A stretch of 64,000 bases of DNA. It comes from Paenibacillus sacheonensis. GTDB taxonomy: Bacteria > Bacillota > Bacilli > Paenibacillales > Paenibacillaceae. The stretch covers positions 1 through 64,000 of the forward strand of contig NZ_JAAAMU010000015.1 of NCBI RefSeq assembly GCF_009909195.1, given 5' to 3'. A program made the translations under genes and the position numbers. Positions 24,901 to 33,506 of this stretch are shown here, in pieces. The number at the start of each line of letters is the position of its first letter. Position 1 is the stretch's first letter. The notes under the pieces were generated by a model. The model saw nothing but the letters and a program-made list of their open reading frames with translations. It was not told where the DNA came from and did not search any database.

Positions 24901-26937
24901 AGGGAAATCGAGTTCCCCGTTCCCGGTTATGGGAAATCTTATCGTACCCTTGCGGATAACCGATTTGGTTACGAAGACGCAAGCCTGTTATTTGGTAAAA
25001 TCATCATGAACCCGCAGGATGTTGAGCTTATTATTAATGGATCGGATGACGTTTCCGCCGCATACAGCTTGAGAAGAGACGTGCATGTCGATCCGGCGTC
25101 CGGCAACTGGTCGGCTACGGATCCCGGCACGCATCTGGTCCAACTGCAAGGTAGTGAACCGTTCAAGAGTTTTGACTCTCGTTCTGAAATCTCCGACTAT
25201 TACGGCTATTATTATTTTCCGAAAACATCCATGGATAAGGCCTACGTGAGCGCCGGCCGCCAGCAATTTATCGTCGGCAAGGAGGCGTCAGCCCCGGACG
25301 AGGAATCATGGCAGCAAAATTGGCTTTCGCGCGTATATGCAGCGAATCAGGATACGCTCGTTCCGTTCACCGGTCATATCGATGCGGCGCGCTCTTCGCT
25401 GCATGTCGCCCAGCGAACATCCAAAGGACAATCGATTCTGACGATTAAGCCTGAGTTGGTTAGCGGGGATATGGAGTTGCTCAGCGCTTATGCGACTAAT
25501 CCAGGAAACAGCTATCTAGTGCCAGGGATCGTCACCATCAGAGACAGCAAACAAACCAAGATATACGAAGCGCTTGCTTTTAACTGGAGGAGCGGCATCG
25601 ATGTCTCCAAAGCATTCGCTCCGGGCAGCTATAGCATCACTTACCGTCAGCCGATCGGACCAAACGAAGAGGCCCTCGTCACGAATTCCTTTACGGTCGT
25701 GCCCGGTAATGGTAATGGTAATGGTAATGGTAATGGTAATGGCAGCAATCCGGGTGGAGGCATTCCAGGTGGAGGCGGGGGAGCTCCGGGCGGCGGCGTG
25801 GCGCCTGGCGGCGATTCGAACACGGATCAGCCGGAATCGCCGAATACCGTGATTTTCAAACCGGAAGATATTCCTGCACCGGTGAACGGCGTCGTCACGC
25901 TGCCGATCGAGGATAGCGCAACAGCCGTCATTCCGGGCAGTGCGCTGAGCGGAGAAGGCGCGTCCCGCACGCTCGAGCTTGCGGGCTCGCACGGCAAGGT
26001 CTCGATTCCTCCGGCTGTGCTGCAACAGCTCGCCAAGCTTGTCGGCAGCGAACAATTGGCCGACGCGAAATTTATGTTGACCATGAAACGGATCGACGCG
26101 AAGGACTTGTCGGGCGCTGTCAAAACGCAAGCCGGCACGGAGGTTCATGCGGCTGGTACGGTGTACGACTTCAGTCTGTCGATCACGCCGAAAGACGGCA
26201 AGTCGGTCCAACTCTCTACGTTCAATGCGCCACTTACGCTAACGTTCGAAGTGAACGCCAATGCCGACGCGCATATCACGAACGTGTATTATATCGCGGA
26301 CGACGGGAGCTTGACATATGTCCCGGCCGAACGGTCGAGCGGTAAGCTGGTGGCGAAGGTGTCCCATTTCAGCAAGTACGGCGTGCTGGAAATGCATAAA
26401 GCCTTCGCGGACGTCGGCGCGTCACACTGGGCGCGCGGCGCGGTCGAGGAGCTTGCGGCGAAGCAAATCATCACTGGAGTCACGGCGACGACATTCGCGC
26501 CGAACAAGGCGGTGACCCGCGCCGAATTCACGGCGATGCTCGTCCATGCGCTCGGATTATCCGCTTCGGGGACCTCAAGCTTCAAGGACGTGCCTGCCAA
26601 TGCGTGGTATGCTTCCGACGTAGCGGCGGCATACGAGCATAAACTCGTGCAGGGCTTGTCCGGCGATACGTTCGCGCCGACCAAAACCATATCACGGGAG
26701 GAGATGACGGTCATTCTGGCGAACGCGCTCAGGCAGTCGGGGGTAACCGCTTCCGATCCGCAAGGGCTGGCCTTCAAGGATGCGGCGACTATCAGCAATT
26801 GGGCGTCGGAGGCCGTCGGGTTCGCATACGCCAACGGCCTGATTCAAGGCGACGCCGCCGGATTGTTCAAGCCGAAAGGTTCGTCCACGCGCGCGGAAGC
26901 GGCCCAAATGCTCGTCAATTTGCTGCACATGAAATGA
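21955..26937 (+). CDS. Large secreted S-layer-homology-domain surface protein
   Basis: The ATG at 21955 follows GGAGG; ATG 21895 precedes the promoter. The 1660-residue product has a signal peptide (MLRRWMACIISFAIVFALVL, cut after THA), about 1230 residues of mostly beta-rich sequence I cannot assign, a Gly/Asn/Pro-rich linker (about 1250-1300), a ~170-residue domain often seen before SLH repeats, and three SLH repeats (about 1482-1660; the first starts FADVGASHWA). SLH repeats bind pyruvylated wall polymer, so the protein sits on the cell surface. It could be an adhesin, structural protein or enzyme. The next gene is an O-antigen-ligase-like protein. Confidence 0.85.
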   Translation: MLRRWMACIISFAIVFALVLPVRTHAEEGDEPSAVPAGQEQNVGDKENQVLPLPGVEHQGGEEVVAESGTGVTPQLIPMGTIDGYVLSPTSFGKVSYAAESGQIIYNTFFIINGSINMNHLSFPAGALLTIDMAVRYKQNGTNTLLYLDEKTMTAEQLASLDEWKIDEDAVEVPLDVNVSANWQNRKLSIIHDKFSEQVYDEGFDAYLMHTSILTNPGKLELSYTGRGDRTGYYLHKTFDVNPETAIAFNEDDLTSASTTKIPENVGLSIGMKGAAAQFEMIDQLVATNGVYSLAFDQRVPVSDGTRVMQWTTDKFEPEQVPQLLTGDLQISASNLQADANGLISNILVTSGIYTLEFYYYLDYRDHVVPPKVKLKVADDQGKTIVENEIPVLGTTLCCMKQTFEPLLADGSYSAEFALMDLDIPLTAKSSFVISGSYQGKGLVIHAQNEAGQPLANGHIYLFEKQPPWNESYVEGKAFRTVLTYDTDMPETGNFVIPYNKLLKGRDYELEVAGDSADGRHVVVYHRAVSREDQDIQFIGAGLKHLTVEAAQAKPGDELFFNVLDDRNQLSVWPALALFGDNHQAELYVQSDNQISMITKLYDEANDTGYLLSGTADLASGAVQTVNLNGETIEIIPAAALADSKVDINGALTQSARFAKRYLASKGMDLTAAYFIESDGYRYTFAKSLNQANRDVMLEVGHDFANKRLDQQGFQAGEVNRRVYTDYRDQFDNTLVDVSNVPVARIADSVDAPGVTFMVANAGKNQIITVQTDGENGFSYETTEAPVNQNAEIAAGSILDYQLYDSSNHTVGNPLTGQSPVVMQANLPLNPGEFALKLTNQRFPSNVVKLAGQANLSITDFNEDYKSIAIAMPPGYRYADSKNQEVEIQPMTETMTPEYSWIDQNGLNIPRDADIVPDQKYALHIVLRLTSSDGSEEDAIYYRQLILTGAELMDLQQIDYPASAITIEPKISDLPRSMKVNNREIEFPVPGYGKSYRTLADNRFGYEDASLLFGKIIMNPQDVELIINGSDDVSAAYSLRRDVHVDPASGNWSATDPGTHLVQLQGSEPFKSFDSRSEISDYYGYYYFPKTSMDKAYVSAGRQQFIVGKEASAPDEESWQQNWLSRVYAANQDTLVPFTGHIDAARSSLHVAQRTSKGQSILTIKPELVSGDMELLSAYATNPGNSYLVPGIVTIRDSKQTKIYEALAFNWRSGIDVSKAFAPGSYSITYRQPIGPNEEALVTNSFTVVPGNGNGNGNGNGNGSNPGGGIPGGGGGAPGGGVAPGGDSNTDQPESPNTVIFKPEDIPAPVNGVVTLPIEDSATAVIPGSALSGEGASRTLELAGSHGKVSIPPAVLQQLAKLVGSEQLADAKFMLTMKRIDAKDLSGAVKTQAGTEVHAAGTVYDFSLSITPKDGKSVQLSTFNAPLTLTFEVNANADAHITNVYYIADDGSLTYVPAERSSGKLVAKVSHFSKYGVLEMHKAFADVGASHWARGAVEELAAKQIITGVTATTFAPNKAVTRAEFTAMLVHALGLSASGTSSFKDVPANAWYASDVAAAYEHKLVQGLSGDTFAPTKTISREEMTVILANALRQSGVTASDPQGLAFKDAATISNWASEAVGFAYANGLIQGDAAGLFKPKGSSTRAEAAQMLVNLLHMK
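25705..25740 (+). repeat. Six tandem GGTAAT units
   Basis: The units encode the (Gly-Asn)6 part of the linker in the SLH protein. Slippage would change linker length in frame. Confidence 0.9.
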
Positions 26938-26945
26938 AGAAACAC

Positions 26946-26967
26946 GAGACCCGAGCGATCGGGTCTC
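26946..26967 (+). terminator. Hairpin after SLH gene
   Basis: A perfect 9-bp stem GAGACCCGA-GCGA-TCGGGTCTC, followed by TTCCCG rather than a T run. It may be a weak terminator or an intercistronic structure. Confidence 0.5.
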
Positions 26968-26990
26968 TTCCCGTATTCAATTGCAGAAAG

Positions 26991-28781
26991 ATGGATGATA
27001 TTCCTATGTTGAAACGTTCTAGCGTCCGCGCCATGCCGTTCGAGACCGTCCTGCTGGCTTTGTTCTTGGCTTGCGGTCCTTTCGTACGCGGTTTTATTTT
27101 TGAAAACGAGCTCATGATCGGGGCTGCGGCGGGCTCGATCGGTTACTTGGTTTGCATCATGCGGGGAAGGGCGATGCATGACCGCCTGCTGTACGTTCTG
27201 TTGGCGTTAACGGTTATTTACGGAGCCGGCATCGGCTACGGCGCCGACCACCGCGAGGCACTGACCGCATTCGTTCGTACCGCGTTGCTGATTCCAGTGT
27301 ATGTCTTCGCGTTATCCGTGCCGCGGATCGCGATGGAACGGATCTGGACGCTCTTCGTGACTTTGACGGCGCTGTCAGTTCCGCTTTCTATCGTGACGGG
27401 GCGCATCGTCGACGGGAGGCTGGCGGGGTTCATAGATTACGCCAATGCGTATGCAATTTTACTTCTGCTCGCGCTTCTGCTTGCGTTTGCGCTGTCCCTG
27501 GGCGAACAGACCTTTCCGTATGCCCGGTGGCTGCAGCTTGCAATTTTCTTCTGCGCCGGCGGCCTCTACCTGACGGAATCCCGGACGGTGCTTGCCTTGA
27601 CGTCCGCCGCTTTTGTGTTTCTTTACGCGTGGAGCAGGCGAAACAACTTCCCGCTTTGGCTGCGTTCTTTCACGAACGCGATGCTGGGCATTGCCGCAGG
27701 AGCAGCCTATGAATGGTCGCCCTGGCTCGCCATTCCGGCAGCTGTTGTATGTGCGCTCGGCTATTACGCTTCCGACGCGCTCTTGTCAAAGCGCGCTGCG
27801 CGCTTTGCTCTAACCATTATCGCGCCCATGCTGGGCATCGCGGCGGCAGCCGTCGGCTCCGGGATGGCCAGTCGTTGGAGCACGGCGCTTTTGCGCACGG
27901 GAGAGGGATTTACGAGGCTCGTATATTATGGCGACGCATGGTCCATGTTCTTGGATTCGCCGATTTGGGGTTTCGGAGCAGGCGCTTGGAGTGCCATGCA
28001 GTACCGCTACCAGTCGGCTAGTTATTTTACCGCCTACGTGCACAGTCAGCCGCTGCAAGTCATGATGGAGACGGGACTCATAGGCTTGACGCTCTTCGCC
28101 GCCGCGTGCGCGGTGCTTATGGTTCGAGGCATTTTGGCGGCGAAGCGTAAAGGAGGCCGGGAAGGGTTGTTCGACCGAGTCCTGCTGCTTGCCATGGGAA
28201 CGCTGCTGTTGCACGGACTGACCGATTTTTCGTTGTCGTTTCCGTATTTGCTGGGCCTCTTGCTCGTGTTAGGCGCGGCGGTCGGGAGCGAACCGTCCGG
28301 GGCGGCAGCGCCGGTGCCGAGACGCAGGACCTTGCTAAAAGTCTCAGCTGGCTTATTGGCGTCCGCAACATTGGCGGTTTCCGTCATGTTGTTCGTATCC
28401 GACCGGTTCCAAGCGGCCGCCGAGCACGCTATCGCTGAGAATCGTAAGGCGGATGCTGTACGTCAGCTAGATCGGAGCGCGGCTTGGGCAATCGTTCCCG
28501 ATCGAGTTCAGGACCGCAAAGCCCGGTTGTACCTCGCCGAATACGAGGCCGGAAAGGACGCTCGATACTTAGAAGTAGCCCGCGGCGAGAACACGAAGGC
28601 TTTGTCGGAACAGCCGGATCAAATGTGGTACAGGAAGCTGCGCAGCGATATTGCCTGGCTGGAAGGTGACAAGGACGCATCGTTGCGTGAACTGCGCGAC
28701 TTGACGGAGCAGAACCGCTTCATGACCAGATGGCGAGAAGAACTGAAGGAGAAGGAAGCCGAACAATACGAAAATCGGTAA
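26991..28781 (+). CDS. O-antigen ligase/polymerase-like membrane protein (Wzy_C family)
   Basis: About 596 residues with some ten or more membrane helices, a conserved loop around YHGDAW-like YYGDAWSMFLDSPIWGFGAG and HSQPLQVMMETGLIG typical of O-antigen ligase/teichuronic polymerases, and a soluble C-terminal tail (about 480-596) that looks like a short TPR. Start is uncertain: ATG 26991 or 27006, both with weak ribosome sites; ATG 26934 overlaps the previous stop but has none. Proposed role: joining surface polysaccharide units, perhaps the polymer that holds the SLH protein. Confidence 0.78.
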   Translation: MDDIPMLKRSSVRAMPFETVLLALFLACGPFVRGFIFENELMIGAAAGSIGYLVCIMRGRAMHDRLLYVLLALTVIYGAGIGYGADHREALTAFVRTALLIPVYVFALSVPRIAMERIWTLFVTLTALSVPLSIVTGRIVDGRLAGFIDYANAYAILLLLALLLAFALSLGEQTFPYARWLQLAIFFCAGGLYLTESRTVLALTSAAFVFLYAWSRRNNFPLWLRSFTNAMLGIAAGAAYEWSPWLAIPAAVVCALGYYASDALLSKRAARFALTIIAPMLGIAAAAVGSGMASRWSTALLRTGEGFTRLVYYGDAWSMFLDSPIWGFGAGAWSAMQYRYQSASYFTAYVHSQPLQVMMETGLIGLTLFAAACAVLMVRGILAAKRKGGREGLFDRVLLLAMGTLLLHGLTDFSLSFPYLLGLLLVLGAAVGSEPSGAAAPVPRRRTLLKVSAGLLASATLAVSVMLFVSDRFQAAAEHAIAENRKADAVRQLDRSAAWAIVPDRVQDRKARLYLAEYEAGKDARYLEVARGENTKALSEQPDQMWYRKLRSDIAWLEGDKDASLRELRDLTEQNRFMTRWREELKEKEAEQYENR

Positions 28782-28852
28782 ATTAATAAGACCATTCAAA
28801 AGTTATAATTTGTTGTATAAGGAATCGATGAGGCGAAGAGGGGGAAACCGAA

Positions 28853-29308
28853 ATGAAGACGATCAAGCGCATGATGGACCACCTGTATTGGGCGGACGGA
28901 CGCATCTTGGACGCGCTCGCGGAGAGCGGGACGAAGGACAAGGACCTGCTGAAGCTGGTTCGGCACGTCGCGGTCGCGGAACGAGTCTGGCTGTCCCGAT
29001 TGCAGGGCAAGGGCAGCGCGCAATATTCCTTGTGGGAGGAAACGGAGGATCTGACGGAGCTCCGGACGATGTTCGAGGAGAACGCCGAGCACTATCGCGT
29101 CTATATCGAAGGGCTCGGGGAATCCGAGCTGGACGAGATGATCGACTATGCGAGCTTGAACGGGGCTCCGTTCCAAACGTCCGTCAGGGATATCCTGTCG
29201 CAGGTCCTCTTGCACGGGCAATATCACCGGGGCCAGATCAACCGGGCGCTTCGGATGGAGTCGGCAGAGCCCGTCCAAGTCGATTACATCACGTTCGCGA
29301 GGCTCTAG
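28853..29308 (+). CDS. DinB-family protein
   Basis: The ATG at 28853 follows GAGGGGGAAA. The 151-residue four-helix protein keeps the metal-binding triad H38, H121 and H125 (LHGQYHRGQ). Members include bacillithiol/thiol transferases and damage-induced proteins; the reaction here is not known. A TATAAT at 28804-28809 may be its -10 box. Confidence 0.88.
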   Translation: MKTIKRMMDHLYWADGRILDALAESGTKDKDLLKLVRHVAVAERVWLSRLQGKGSAQYSLWEETEDLTELRTMFEENAEHYRVYIEGLGESELDEMIDYASLNGAPFQTSVRDILSQVLLHGQYHRGQINRALRMESAEPVQVDYITFARL

Positions 29309-29329
29309 CAGAGCCTATCGTTCGGAGAC

Positions 29330-29352
29330 AGCCCCGCCGAGGGGCTTTTTTT
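29330..29352. terminator. Terminator between convergent genes
   Basis: AGCCCC-GCCGA-GGGGCT followed by TTTTTTA on the + strand, just beyond the DinB-like gene and touching the end of the convergent AraC gene. Confidence 0.85.
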
Positions 29353-30154
29353 ATTGATTGCGGAACTGCCTGGGCGACATGCCGTACCGCGCCCGGAAAA
29401 GCCGGTGAAAGTAACTGTAGTTATGAAATCCGACCGACTCCGCGATCGATTCCAGGCTTAGATTCGAGAATTCGATTTGGGTGCAGGCGTAGCTGAGCCG
29501 TGTCTGATTCGCGTATTCGGTGATGGTTAGATTGTAGGTTTTCTTGAAGAGATGCACGATCCGGGTGACGCTGAGCCCGACATGGTCGGCGATATCCTGC
29601 AGTTTGAAAGGAGTCGTTACGTTCTTGTCGATGAAATGCTTGATGAGATACGCGGCGTCGAAATTGCTGGAGCTGCGCGTCGGCTTCATGACCTGGTTCA
29701 GCATGCGGTCCAAGTAGGTGCAGAGCGCCTGAAGGAGGTAAGGGGCCATATCTTGGCCCGGCTCGCGTTCCGCGATTTTCTCCGAAATAAGCAGCTTCCA
29801 GAGCGTCAGCAGCCCTTGCTCCAACGCGATGTTCGCGATCGGCGCCCTAGTCTGCTTCGCCCACCATTCGTCCAGCCAGGGGCCCCTGCAGAAAACGTAG
29901 TAATCCGCGCTCAGACAACCGAACGGCGATTGCCCTTCAGCGCCAGCATCGACGACGGTCTCGCAGGGCATGCCCGGTTCGCAAAGGATCAGATCCCCGG
30001 CCCGAACCGTCTCCGACCTGCCGCCGATGTCGGCCCTGCACGCGCCTTCTACTTGAAGACGAATGAAATAATAGGGAAATTCTTCGGAAATTTTGCTGCG
30101 TTCCGCTTTGTCATGAATGGAATATTTCGCATGAAGGACTTCAATCATCGTCAT
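29351..30154 (-). CDS. AraC-family transcriptional regulator
   Basis: The 267-residue protein has an N-terminal cupin-like ligand domain (about 1-130, GDLILCEPGMP) and a C-terminal AraC double helix-turn-helix (about 168-267, SVGFHNYSYFHRLFRARYGMSPRQF). It is divergent from the secreted CBM32 protein at 30316, 161 bases away, and is its likely regulator. Ribosome-site signal is weak; ATG 30148 is a possible alternative start. Confidence 0.9.
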   Translation of the reverse strand: MTMIEVLHAKYSIHDKAERSKISEEFPYYFIRLQVEGACRADIGGRSETVRAGDLILCEPGMPCETVVDAGAEGQSPFGCLSADYYVFCRGPWLDEWWAKQTRAPIANIALEQGLLTLWKLLISEKIAEREPGQDMAPYLLQALCTYLDRMLNQVMKPTRSSSNFDAAYLIKHFIDKNVTTPFKLQDIADHVGLSVTRIVHLFKKTYNLTITEYANQTRLSYACTQIEFSNLSLESIAESVGFHNYSYFHRLFRARYGMSPRQFRNQ

Positions 30155-30273
30155 ACCACCCGGCGTTTAGTGTGTTCTTGAAGTGTAGCAGAGCCGTTCT
30201 TCACGACCAAATCGTGCAGAAAGTAGACCAGAACGTTCATTTTTCGACAGGGGATTTCGTGATAAAGTCTATA

Positions 30274-30287
30274 TGAATACGCTTTCA
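30274..30287 (+). promoter_or_regulatory. cre-like box
   Basis: TGAATACGCTTTCA matches TGWAARCGYTWNCW at 13 of 14 positions. It lies 29 bases before the start of the CBM32 protein gene, where CcpA would block transcription. Confidence 0.65.
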
Positions 30288-30315
30288 AATACTAGATGAA
30301 ACGGGGAAAATCGTA

Positions 30316-33291
30316 ATGAAGCAGAAGTTGGTTTACTTGCTCTTGTGTTTGTTGATTGCGTCGATTGCCGGCGTATCGACGGTTTCGGCCAGCGTGGGCG
30401 GAACAACCTCGGAAGGCACGGACATGCATGTCGTATCGGGCGGCGCCGTCTATCGGTACGGCCCTTCGATCATGAAGCATGCGGACGGCACGTACGATGC
30501 GTGGTACTGCTCGCCGGGCATTGACGTGTGGACGCCTCAATTCACGGCTGCCGGAACGCATGCGCCGGTTCAAATTTCGGGCACGGACGTGGCCGCGCAG
30601 AAGTTTTACGTGAACCATTCGTTCCAAACGATCGGGATAACGACGCCGAGCTGGGGCAACAGCATCGGCAATCTGACGATCAATCTATACAAGTGGAATA
30701 CGGATTACGCCACCACGATCGCGGGAACTCCCGTGGCAAGCGCCACGAATACGAATTTTCCCGACAACGTCAATTTCACCTTGACCTCGCCTGCCTCCCT
30801 GACTGCCGGCAGCTACTTATGGGCGGCTTCGGGCGGCACCGAAATGGTCGGCGTTTGGAAATACACCGGCAGCAGCAAGCCGAACAACGTGAACTATTTC
30901 AACGGTTCCGTCGTATCGGGCGACTACGAAATGAACGTCTTCAACCATATGTGGGATGTCATTAACCACAAGTCCTCGACGAACGGCACGACCTGGACGA
31001 ACGACAACGTCGTAATGACGCCGACGGTAGACTCGCGCGATACGTATTCGAACTGCGACCCGGGCGTCATTAAATTCGGCGGCTATTATTACATCGGCTA
31101 CACGTCCACGGAAGATGACCGCGGCACGAGCAATGACGTCTACGTCGCGCGCTCCACGTCGCCTACGGGTCCTTGGGACAAATGGAACGGTTCCGGCTGG
31201 GGCGGCAATCCGCAGCCATTCATCACGTACAACGAAGCCAGCAACCGTTACGGGGCAGGCGAACCGAGCTTCGTGCTCGTCGGCACGACGCTCTACGTTT
31301 ATTACACGTGGTTAGGTCAAGATGCGAGCGGCAATCCGACGAACTATACGAAAGTCGCCACCGCCGATTCGACCAATGCCAATTGGCCGGGGGCGCTGAC
31401 GGACCATGGCGTGGCGATCGACAAATCCAAACTGGACGGCTCCGATTCCGCGGACATCAAATATATCGATACGTACGGCAAGTTCGTCGCGCTGACGACG
31501 GCTAGACGATTCGGTCCGAGCGCATACGTGCAAATGTACGAATCGACCGACGGCTTGACGTTTTATCCGTCCAACATGACCGTCGACTATATCAAGCCCT
31601 ACTCCCATAACGGCGGGCTTAGCGGGACGGAGACCGGGCATATCAATCTGTCGGACAATAACTTCCTGGCGTATGCCTACGGGGCGCAATGGGCCAATTG
31701 GAACACGTTCCAAAACCCGGTGACGTATACCAATGACAGCAAGCCGGCCGCGCCTAGAATCTTCAGCGCTTATCCGGCCGGCGGCAGCGTTCGCCTAGAT
31801 TTTATGACGAACACGCAGGCAGCCAGCTACAAAATCAAATACGGGACGAGCAGCGGCAGCTACGCGACGACGCTGACCGGCATTACGGCGAGCCCGTATA
31901 CCGTAACGGGATTGACCAACGGCACGAAATATTACTTCTCCGTCACGGCCACGAACGCGAGCGGCGACAGCATCGCGTCGGAGCAGGTATCGGCGATTCC
32001 GCAAAATTACGCGAACGCGGCGATCGCAAGCGCGGCGGCTTCCTCGCAGCTGACGGGGAATGAAGCTTCCAAATCGATCGACGGCAATATGCTCACCACG
32101 TACTCCAGCGTCGGCCATTCCAGCGATACGGCTGCGGAATGGATCTCCTATGATTTAGGGTCGATGAAGTCCATCGGACGCATTACGATCTCGCCAAGAC
32201 AGCGGGATATGCTTGCTGGACCGAGATTCGGCAAAGACTTCAACGTACAAGTCAGCAGCGACGGCGGCAATTGGTTCGACATCGACTACCAGACGCAAAT
32301 GTACGCGTTCACGGACAGCGATTCGTATACCAAGACCGCCATCCAGCTCAATCAGCCCGTCAGCGGCCGCTACATCCGCTTGTACGCGACGAAGCTGAAC
32401 GCCGACGAGTATAACAATTCGTACCTGCAAATCGGCGAAGTGAAAGTGGAATCGCTGCCGTTCGCCGCGACGGCGAGCACGACCAATACCGGTTGGGATG
32501 CGAACAAAGCCATCGATGGCGACCAAGGAAGCTCGACCGGCGTCTATTCCAGCCAATTATCGGCAACTAGCGCCAGCACGCAGTGGCTGTCGATCGATCT
32601 GGGAAGCGCGCAGCCGGTAACCGGCTTCAATGTCAAGCCGAGAGATGCGGGACTCGCCTTCCCCGTCGACTTCAAGCTGCAATCCAGCACGGACGGATCG
32701 ACGTGGACGGACATCCCGGGGCAGTCGTATACCAACTACGCCAATCCCGGAAGCACTCTGCAGGCCTTTAAATTCTCGAGCGCCGTCAATGCGAGATATG
32801 TCCGCTTGTACGCGACGAAGCTTGGCAGCGACGGAGCCAATTACGCGCTGCAGGTCGCGCAGGTTTACGTCGTCAAGAATCCGCTCGTCACGATGACGGC
32901 CTCATCCGGCTTGACCGGCTGGGAGGCAAGCAAAGCCGGAGACGGCAACGTCGAGACGATCTGGTCCAGCGTCGGTCATACGACGGCGAATGCAACGGAA
33001 TGGATCCAAGCCGACTTGGGTTCGGCCATGAACGTCAGCAGCATCCGGTTGATTCCGCGCGCCGGCTATTCGTTCCCGTACGCGCTCAAGATCGAATCCA
33101 GCACGGACAACGTCAATTGGACCGCCGTTCCGGGTCAAAGCTACAACAATTTCTTCGATCCGGCCATGGCGAACATCGTGGACAATACGTCCGCGAAGCC
33201 GCTGTTCGATTTCCGCAAAATCATCAACGCGCGGTACATCCGCGTGACGGGCACGACGCTTCGCTCCGACGGTACCAATTACTACTTCTAG
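30316..33291 (+). CDS. Secreted beta-propeller (GH43-like) protein with Fn3 and three CBM32/F5-8C modules, ending at an early TAG
   Basis: The 991-residue product has a signal peptide (about 1-26), a beta-propeller resembling GH43-type glycosidases (about 30-470, with a jelly-roll insertion at about 75-210; CDPGVIKFGGYYYIGYTST and GAGEPSFV are propeller-like), a fibronectin-III domain (about 477-560) and three discoidin-type CBM32 modules (about 564-710, 713-850, 854-991). The TAG at 33289-33291 falls inside the last strand of module 3. The same frame continues LSDFIVNP to TAA at 33316-33318, matching LQIGEVKVE and LQVAQVYVV in modules 1 and 2, so CAG to TAG is likely. The truncated protein loses nine residues and may still work. 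Substrate unknown. Confidence 0.8.
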   Translation: MKQKLVYLLLCLLIASIAGVSTVSASVGGTTSEGTDMHVVSGGAVYRYGPSIMKHADGTYDAWYCSPGIDVWTPQFTAAGTHAPVQISGTDVAAQKFYVNHSFQTIGITTPSWGNSIGNLTINLYKWNTDYATTIAGTPVASATNTNFPDNVNFTLTSPASLTAGSYLWAASGGTEMVGVWKYTGSSKPNNVNYFNGSVVSGDYEMNVFNHMWDVINHKSSTNGTTWTNDNVVMTPTVDSRDTYSNCDPGVIKFGGYYYIGYTSTEDDRGTSNDVYVARSTSPTGPWDKWNGSGWGGNPQPFITYNEASNRYGAGEPSFVLVGTTLYVYYTWLGQDASGNPTNYTKVATADSTNANWPGALTDHGVAIDKSKLDGSDSADIKYIDTYGKFVALTTARRFGPSAYVQMYESTDGLTFYPSNMTVDYIKPYSHNGGLSGTETGHINLSDNNFLAYAYGAQWANWNTFQNPVTYTNDSKPAAPRIFSAYPAGGSVRLDFMTNTQAASYKIKYGTSSGSYATTLTGITASPYTVTGLTNGTKYYFSVTATNASGDSIASEQVSAIPQNYANAAIASAAASSQLTGNEASKSIDGNMLTTYSSVGHSSDTAAEWISYDLGSMKSIGRITISPRQRDMLAGPRFGKDFNVQVSSDGGNWFDIDYQTQMYAFTDSDSYTKTAIQLNQPVSGRYIRLYATKLNADEYNNSYLQIGEVKVESLPFAATASTTNTGWDANKAIDGDQGSSTGVYSSQLSATSASTQWLSIDLGSAQPVTGFNVKPRDAGLAFPVDFKLQSSTDGSTWTDIPGQSYTNYANPGSTLQAFKFSSAVNARYVRLYATKLGSDGANYALQVAQVYVVKNPLVTMTASSGLTGWEASKAGDGNVETIWSSVGHTTANATEWIQADLGSAMNVSSIRLIPRAGYSFPYALKIESSTDNVNWTAVPGQSYNNFFDPAMANIVDNTSAKPLFDFRKIINARYIRVTGTTLRSDGTNYYF

Positions 33292-33458
33292 TTGAGCGAT
33301 TTCATCGTTAATCCGTAATCGAATTGCTTAGCGTATCGCACCAGCGAGGGCGCATCCTTTCGGAGATGCGTCTCGTGTTAATGGATGCTGAATCGATATG
33401 AATCGTGTAGCCTGCGGCTGGGATCGCAAAGGATATCGTTCAACGAAGACGGAGAATA

Positions 33459-33493
33459 GAAGAGACCTGCGCCTCGGAGGCGCAGGTCTCTTC
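33459..33493. terminator. Bidirectional terminator
   Basis: GAAGAGACCTGCGCCTC (33459-33475) is followed by its near-complete complement to 33493. It lies between the convergent 30316 and 33507 genes. Nothing else is seen in 33319-33506. Confidence 0.8.
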
Positions 33494-33506
33494 GTTATTC
33501 CGCGGA

